A stretch of 64,000 nucleotides of DNA from contig JANTQA010000010.1 of the NCBI GenBank assembly GCA_027625915.1, positions 1,426,001 through 1,490,000 of the forward strand, given 5' to 3'. Shown piece by piece: positions 58,040-64,000 of the stretch. Made by a program: the position numbers and the translations under genes. This DNA comes from Anaeramoeba flamelloides (Eukaryota; Metamonada; Anaeramoebidae). Below the pieces are notes generated by a model. It was not told the DNA's origin, did not search any database, and worked only from the letters and a program-made list of their open reading frames with translations. Position 1 is the stretch's first letter. Every line of letters begins with the position of its first letter.

Positions 58040-58470
58040 AACAAATAAGAAATAAACAGAATAATAAATATCCAAGAATAGATTATAGACTTTTGAAGTA
58101 AAACTAATTATTCAATATATTTTCTTAAAAATTGAAAAACTGAGATTCTAAGGTGATAATTTGAGAAAAACAACAATGTTCATTTTGATATCCTATTGAA
58201 GATCATCATAAAATCCCCATAGAAATCAATAGGATTATTCTAGAATATTTACGCTTTCAACAACCTTTGAATAACACGTTTTTACCAAGTTGCTATCGAG
58301 AATGTAATAAAAAAAAATGGTAACTTAATTAGTGTAAAAAAAAAATCTTAAAAAAAAAATCTTCAAAAATGTGCAAATATGAAAAAATGATATAAAGTGT
58401 AAAATTTTGAAAATAAATTTTTACTTCTAAAATCCATTTAAACACTTTAAACACATATAATTCACTCTCC
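58040..58470 (-). repeat. Dispersed repeat family L, copy 3 (inverted)
   Basis: The reverse complement reads TGTTTAAAGTGTTTAAATGG, AACTTGGTAAAAACGTGTTA, AAAATGAACATTGTTGTTTT and TTTTTCAATTTTTAAGAAAA, in the family L order. Confidence 0.55.
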
Positions 58471-58854
58471 AAGACTGAGAAACTTTGGATGTGGGTTGGT
58501 TTCGTTTATAGATATTTTTACAAATTTTAGAAAGAACAATTTTCAATTTACAGTGATCAAAGAAATGTGAATCCAAAGTATATAACCAGGCTTCAAAATT
58601 ATATCCATGTTTTTTTTCTTCTTGTTCAATGTAACAACGAATTCACTGCTCAATAATATATTGAAATTCTTATCAATGATGAAGGTAAACTAGTTATTTT
58701 TTTTTAGTAAAATATAAATTAAAAATATAATATGTACAAAAATTTTCAAAATTTTCTTAATTTTATTAAATTGTTTATTTTTTGATGAAAAAAAATTTAT
58801 CAATATTTATCTTTAAAATTTGAAAAAAAAAAAAATGAACTTAAACATTTATTT

Positions 58855-58995
58855 ATAGAATAAACTTTTTTAAGAATAGAACTTCAAGAAACCAACAACA
58901 TATTTACTTATTGTTTTTTTTTTATTATTATTATAGATCGATTAATTTATAAGGTTTTTTATAAAAAATAAACATACATTTTCTTTTCTACTAGG
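58855..58995 (+). repeat. Dispersed repeat family E, copy 3
   Basis: AATAGAACTTCAAGAAACCA, ATATTTACTTATTG, ATTTATAAGGTTTTTTATAA, in the family order; the right part is worn away. Confidence 0.5.
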
Positions 58996-59092
58996 TGTTA
59001 AACTATTCTACCATTATAATCTTAACAACATTTTATATCTATATATATTACACTTTTTTAAGCAGATCAGATGTATAAACATGATTTCTATA

Positions 59093-59428
59093 TTTTCAAG
59101 ATTTTTTTAAAAAATAGATTTTTCAAAAAAAAACATTTTTTGTAACCCTTATGGGAACATGAGATTAAATATCTAATCAAAAATGGGTGTTTTGAACAAG
59201 TACATTCAGATTGTATTGAAGGATCAAATTTAACATACATTTTCAAATCTTTATTATAAATTTTTTTTTTATTTATTTTAGATTCAAAAAAAACCATTCT
59301 TTAATTAAATTTGATGAAAACCACTCAATAGAAACTTTCTTGATTATATATTTAATCTCATGTTCCCATAAGGGTTACAAAAAATGTTTTTTTTTGAAAA
59401 ATCTATTTTTTAAAAAAAAACTTGAAAA
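59093..59428. mobile_element. Foldback/MITE element N with nearly identical ~90-base arms
   Basis: The left arm (TTTTCAAGATTTTTTTAAAA, then TTTTTTGTAACCCTTATGGG, then AACATGAGATTAAATAT) is repeated inverted at the right with only a few differences over ~90 bases. The ~155-base centre is unrelated. Near-identity of the arms suggests recent insertion or arm gene conversion. A 69-codon minus-strand frame inside is a by-product. Confidence 0.8.
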
Positions 59429-59989
59429 GAGATAACTTATTTAAACTTGTATTTTAATATAATTTAAAAAAGAGATTTTAATGTTTAATTATTATTTAAT
59501 TAGTTATTCAATCATAATTAAGACCAAAATATTTTGATAAAAAATAACAATACAAAATATGTTTTTATGATACTCGATACCTGATTTATAGAACCAGTCA
59601 AAAAAAATATTTGAAAAATAATGGTAATTTTCAATTCTTTGAATATGGTTCATTATTAAATTTAAAGTTAAGAAATTCTACAAATTATTTTAAAAGACTT
59701 TTTTATATTATGAATAAAAATAAATAAAAATATTGTAAATTGGTTAATAATATATAAATATTTGGATATCATCAAAGATTTGGATCATTTTCTCTGGAAC
59801 TACCCCACCTATGAAAATAATTTTAAAATCTTCATTTATGAATTAAAAAAAAATAAATTTTTGACTATTTGAAAAAATAATAATATTTTTTATATTATTA
59901 ATAAACAAGCTTAAATATCTTTATTAACTCTCTTAGATAAAAAATGAGGCTTGGATATTTTTAAATTTTTCTAAATTTAATTTTAGGAA

Positions 59990-60160
59990 TCCGGGAAGTC
60001 TCTTCAAGTGTAAAAGGTTTTATTTTTATTTGTAAAATTAAAAATAAAGTAGCGAAAGTGCCCGTCAAGTGTCGTTGGGTACCGTAAACCACCTTAAGGT
60101 TTTCCAGAATTTAACAGAATAAAGTAAAATTTTAGATTTTTTCTCAATTCTTTTGACTTA
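59990..60160. repeat. Family I-related segment
   Basis: Contains GGAATCCGGGAAG, CACCTTAAGGTTTTCCAGAA and AACAGAATAAAGTAAAATTT, resembling pieces at 17185-17880 and 27540-27725. It is slightly GC-richer than its flanks. Confidence 0.35.
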
Positions 60161-61144
60161 AAAAAAAAACTAACAGCAGTACATAATTTTTCATTTAGTC
60201 AGATAAATAAAATTATTTTATTTTTGTCATAATATTTTAATTATTTCAATTTCATCTCTTTTTTTATTTTTATAAATTTTCCTTAATTCCTCCATTCTCT
60301 CAATCAATCAATAAATAGAATTTTGGGGAAATTTCAACAATATAAAATATAATAAACATTATATTATTCATAATAATTTTATTGATCTATTTGAGTGTTT
60401 TAGTATTGAATGATATTCTAGTTTAATGAACCTTTTTGATGGGAAGGTAGTCAATTATAAATTGCTAATATTCTACCAAAAAATGTTTATCAACAAAACA
60501 CTCCTCATAATATAATAGCATTCTATCCACTCATGAAAAAATTATCTCTTTTTAAAAATATTTTTTTTTAATTTAAATATAATCAATTTCAAAAAGATTT
60601 TATAGATTTTAATTTATATCATTGTTGCTGTGTTGATTACCAACAAAAAAATTTAAGAAGAAACCAAAATAAAAAGACCCATCTGCAACTTCAACCTAAC
60701 TTTTTCAATTCAAAAAAAAAAAATACAACAAATGCAATTTACCCCATATATCAAAGAAAGTTGAACAAAATAGTAAATTTTTGATACAAGGTTAAATGAT
60801 TTTTTATAATATTTAGAAAAACTTTTTGTGAAATTTTCCTGGTCAGCAGTCGCTCATTTCATGTTTTCTTTTTGTTTTCAATTTATCTGAGATATCCCTG
60901 GAACTTTTTAAAATAAAAGAATGAAATTTCAGTTTAACAAGGATAAAATAAAAAATTAGATTTTTCTTTAAATTTATTCTTTAATTTTGGTCAATTTTTT
61001 TTTTTTTTTGCTTTAAATACAAGAATTCGTATTTAAACATCCATTAAATAATTTTTTTAGTCAAGAACACAGCAAGGTTTAAAATTAGAATATTCTCAGA
61101 AAAAGGGTTAAAAAATTTCAACAAAATCCGAATAATTTGTGTCA

Positions 61145-61265
61145 TAATTGTAAAATATTCTCCAGACTCCATGAATTAACTGTCAAAATTAATTTCGTCT
61201 TCGGAAAACTATTTAATGCCAATTAGATGTTATATTAGAACAAGAAGAAAAAAAATCATGGGTTT
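61145..61265 (+). repeat. Dispersed repeat family M, copy 2
   Basis: Ends TAGAACAAGAAGAAAAAAAA, aligned with 35505-35625 over about 110 bases with many differences. Confidence 0.4.
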
Positions 61266-61836
61266 AATTTGATACAGGAATTTTAATTGCCGAAAATTGG
61301 TTTTTTTGGTCAAGACATATAAAAGAGAAGAAAGGAAGTGAAATATCTTTTAAATTATTTCAAACAGTACCAAGGTAATTTAATTTTTGTTAATAAAATC
61401 AAAAATTGAAAGGATTTCAAAATTTATTGGAAAGAGGGAAATAAAATATTTAGGGTTTTATTGGTTTTTTTTTCGCTTTAAATAGTTTCGATTTTTAAAC
61501 TCAAAAGACTATTTTTTAATTTGATCTTTGTGTTCAGTCAAGAAGAATTAAAATTTATCTCCAAAAAATTTTTGTTTTTAACAGAATGATCAAAAATTGT
61601 TCTTATTTAATTTGCAACTAGAAAAACAATTTTGTGTGTAGAATTCAGAATACTGCTCTACTACAAGAAAAATGACTTTAACTGAAAACTTCCAACAACC
61701 AATAAAAAGATTTGACATTTCTTGGATTCTCTTTTTTAAGGTTGAATTCTGTTGAATGATTGAATCTAAAAAAAATGGCAAAAATTTATTTTTTAATTTT
61801 TTTGTTTATTAATTTCATCACCATTTTTTTCAATAG

Positions 61837-62428
61837 ATGGGAAACCAACCATCCCCACTCTCAAAAAATAAAATAAAACGGTACATAAGAGTTGTGTACA
61901 AATACAAAAAGCCAGTAGTTATTTTGGATGTTGGTGCACGTTTCGTCGATCTGAATACTTCTGCTTTGAAAATGTTCAAAATAAAGTCAAAAAAAATTTT
62001 CAATACGACAACTTTAGGAGACCTTTGTCCCGAAACCCAACCTTATAAAAATGTTGAGTCAATTCCCTTTCTAACAGATTGGTTTCACACAACTCTCAAG
62101 TAATTAACACTTTCGATTGCTTTCTTTTTTCTATTCTTTTAATATAATGGTAATAGCTCTTTTTTCCCCAATTCTGACTCTTTTTTTTGTTTCTTTTTTT
62201 CTTTATTATTTTTTTTGCTTATAGTTCTTCTTCAGGACAGGGAAACGTAATGTTTAATTACATTTTACCAGACAAGTCAAATAGGTGGTCACTAATTACC
62301 CTTACAAGTAATATTTTCTTTGATTATTTTTTTCTTTGGATAAAGGTACGATGACAAAACAGAAAACAATTTTTTTAGTGCAACTTCTTCAAATGTACTT
62401 TGATTCCTTTTTGGAATCAATAGACTGA
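61837..62428 (+). CDS. Small PAS-domain protein, probably N-myristoylated (3 exons)
   Basis: Exon 1 61837-62099, exon 2 62225-62307, exon 3 62346-62428; donors GTAATT and GTAATA, acceptors TATAG and AAAG; 142 residues. Exon 1 alone would end at TAA by reading the donor. Both introns restore a PAS-like fold: YKKPVVILDVGARFVDLN (residues ~25-42), SALKMFKIKSKKIF, a LGDLCPETQPYKN loop, GQGNVMFNYILPD and the last strands WSLITLTSTMTKQKTIFLVQ. The PAS fold fills the whole protein; no kinase, cyclase or GAP domain follows. MGNQPS at the start fits the MGxxxS myristoylation rule, so membrane attachment is likely. A pyrimidine tract and CAATAG sit directly before the ATG, suggesting an intron in the 5' leader. 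Intron 2 is only 38 bases. A sensory or scaffold role is inferred. Confidence 0.75.
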
Positions 62429-62606
62429 TCTGAAAAAAAAATAATAACTCCAAAACTCTTGTAAAGTTTTATCTATTCTCCCAAAATACCCTTGTTCCCA
62501 GAATAAAATCTGTGTTTCCAATAAGAGTGACTTTTATTTTTTCTGTTGATCGCAATACAAGATTTAATTATCGACCAAATAGTGAGCCTAAGGTAAAATA
62601 AATTTT

Positions 62607-63067
62607 AACTGTTGAGAGAAAAAAGTTGGACACAGAAAAATGGTTGGAAAGCATTTTTAATTGGGAACATTACTGAAATTGAAAATCAAATCCTATTGAT
62701 AACTAGGTGACTTCTATATAAATCCAGGTTTAAAGGTGTTACAAGTTCATTAATCTGTGGTTTGTGAATAATACTCATTTTTATAGTTGTAACTAAAGTA
62801 GATCATGTTATTTTAACAAAAATCCAAGTTCTAGTAAAGTTCACTATTAATTCTGAAAATGGTAATTTTTAAACTTGATTTAGATTATAAGAGATAAGGT
62901 TTTGAAAAATTAGAATTACATTAATCGTTATTCTAATTAGTATATTATTGTTATTTCCTTTAGTTATTTCACAAATGATTGAAATTAAAAATCATTTTCA
63001 GTAATGTTCCCAATTAAAAATGCTGTCCAACCATTTTTCTGTGTCCAACATTTTTCTCTCAACAGTA
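62607..63067. mobile_element. MITE-like element J with ~85-base inverted arms
   Basis: The left arm ACTGTTGAGAGAAAAA, then TTGGACACAGAAAAATGG, TTTTTAATTGGGAACATTAC is repeated inverted at the right (GTAATGTTCCCAATTAAAAA, CCATTTTTCTGTGTCCAA, CTCTCAACAGT). The centre (~290 bases) has no open frame. TA-like bases flank both ends, as in Tc1/mariner-derived MITEs. It lies ~180 bases downstream of the PAS gene. Confidence 0.75.
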
Positions 63068-63249
63068 AAGGTTAATTCCTTGATTTTTTGGGAAAATTTT
63101 GAATTGTGATTTGGATTTGTTGAATTTTTTTTGTAATTTTTCCAATTTTATTTTAGATATTATTAGTTTTTTTTTGATGATAAATTTTATTATCTCCAAT
63201 TAACTCTATTGTCTTTGACAAACACTATTTCTAATTTTAGAGTAATTTC

Positions 63250-63440
63250 CAGAATTTCTTTTTTAATCATGAACTTTAAGAAACCAATCTCATATTTACT
63301 TAATGTTTATTGTCAGTTTCTTTTTGGTTGATTTAATATATAAAGTTTTCTATAAAAAAGAAACACTGCTTTTTATTTTGAAACACGGGTTTTAACAAGT
63401 CAACAGGGATTATTTTGGCAACTGTACAATTTTTTTGAAA
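63250..63440 (+). repeat. Dispersed repeat family E, copy 4
   Basis: GAACTTTAAGAAACCAATCT, TATTGTCAGTTTCTTTTTGG, AAGTTTTCTATAA, then GGCAACTGTACAATTTTTTT, in the family E order. Confidence 0.6.
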
Positions 63441-63631
63441 CTAAAAGATATTACAACTTGATGTAGAACCAAAATTGTCTATTTAGTGAAGCTTTTGAAA
63501 TTATTTAAAAATTTTTTCATTGATACGAAGATTTTTTTGGTGTTTATTGAAACCTAATTTTCATTAAAAAAAATTATCAGCAAATTATTTTTACACAACC
63601 ACAAAAAATTTTTTTTTCTTGCAACACAAAT

Positions 63632-63870
63632 TAATTACTATTTGACGCATAATAAATGGAACAAAATTTTCATTCAGCTATCCAAAAAAAAGATTTTAAT
63701 AATCAGATAACATTTCAAATTTTATAACTTAAAATCAGCTTAGATCATTAATTTCCCTTTAAGAATTGGGTGTGTTACAGATTTATTTTAATTATTGGAA
63801 TTTGATTATATTTTGGAAAGTTGAATGAAAATTTTGATCTTTTTATTATGAAATTAACAGTATTTAGGAA
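63632..63870 (+). repeat. Dispersed repeat family F, copy 2
   Basis: Aligned with 57638-57870 over its whole length and in the same orientation; shared blocks are listed under copy 1. Confidence 0.65.
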
Positions 63871-64000
63871 AAAAAGTTCAACACCCGTTTTTATTTTGCA
63901 AATATTACTGAAAATGAAAAGTAACATAAATAAAAAAATAAACCTTATAACTTGACAGAATAATCCATTATATTATTTTCAATCAATCTAACAAAAACAA

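Larger units (their letters stand above)
57327..61836. other. Gene-free stretch with several repeats
   Basis: The first ~100 bases are the leader of the minus-strand gene. Repeats are family F copy 1, family L copy 3 (inverted), family E copy 3, foldback element N, a family I-like piece and family M copy 2. The last ~40 bases look like the end of an intron before the PAS gene. Confidence 0.6.
62429..64000. other. Gene-free right end with MITE J and two dispersed repeats
   Basis: After the PAS gene comes element J, then family E copy 4 and family F copy 2, and A/T-rich DNA to the edge. No coding region was recognised. Confidence 0.6.

Noticed and set aside
59088-59297. Minus-strand 69-codon frame
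   Set aside because: Created by the arm and centre of foldback element N.

Overview
This is nuclear DNA of a eukaryote: very AT-rich (most intergenic DNA is A/T homopolymer runs), standard genetic code, genes split by short GT-AG introns of 38 to about 250 bases, long Asn/Gln/Lys-rich stretches in proteins, and well under one gene per 5 kb. A mitochondrial-type methylmalonyl-CoA mutase, a small MGN-starting PAS protein, a membrane-anchored CREB-like bZIP factor and a very large Cys-rich receptor-like protein together suggest a free-living amoeboid protist. My best guess is an Anaeramoeba-like metamonad or an AT-rich amoebozoan, but the sequence alone does not prove this.

Layout, left to right. 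1-481 (-): 5' end of an unrecognised acidic protein, running off the window. 3766-4549 (-): three-exon secreted C39-like cysteine peptidase, flanked by inverted copies of one repeat. 6935-12301: a whole CACTA (En/Spm)-type DNA transposon with matched CACATGAC ends, subterminal repeats, a decayed zinc-finger transposase (+), a decayed second gene (-) and a tRNA-derived SINE-like insert. 14370-14951 (-): archaeal/UPF0200-like P-loop nucleotide kinase. 19435-20300 (-): LINE remnant. 21743-23389 (+): bZIP factor with a transmembrane segment. 29130-30476 (+): unrecognised Lys-rich protein. 37903-40560 (+): methylmalonyl-CoA mutase in three exons. 42761-42895 (-): tail of a Tc1/mariner transposase. 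45069-50988 (+): 1,934-residue type I membrane protein with lectin-like and Cys-rich ectodomain modules. 54984-57326 (-): type I membrane protein resembling the plant/protist DUF7906 family. 61837-62428 (+): small, probably myristoylated PAS-domain protein in three exons.

The gene-poor stretches are mostly old interspersed repeats, recognised here because copies recur inside the window: five ~200-bp palindromic TA-flanked MITEs (family A), three ~235-bp MITEs (family B, one carrying a nested family A copy), three further inverted-repeat elements (C, J, N), and several 120-450 bp dispersed repeats (D-M) in both orientations. No rRNA, functional tRNA, CRISPR or viral element was recognised.

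The host genes do not form an obvious pathway. Several point to surface and secretory biology (receptor-like protein, DUF7906 protein, secreted peptidase, membrane-anchored bZIP); the mutase is organellar carbon metabolism; the kinase is nucleotide or CoA metabolism. All spliced models were built by hand from splice signals and frame continuity, and need transcript support.
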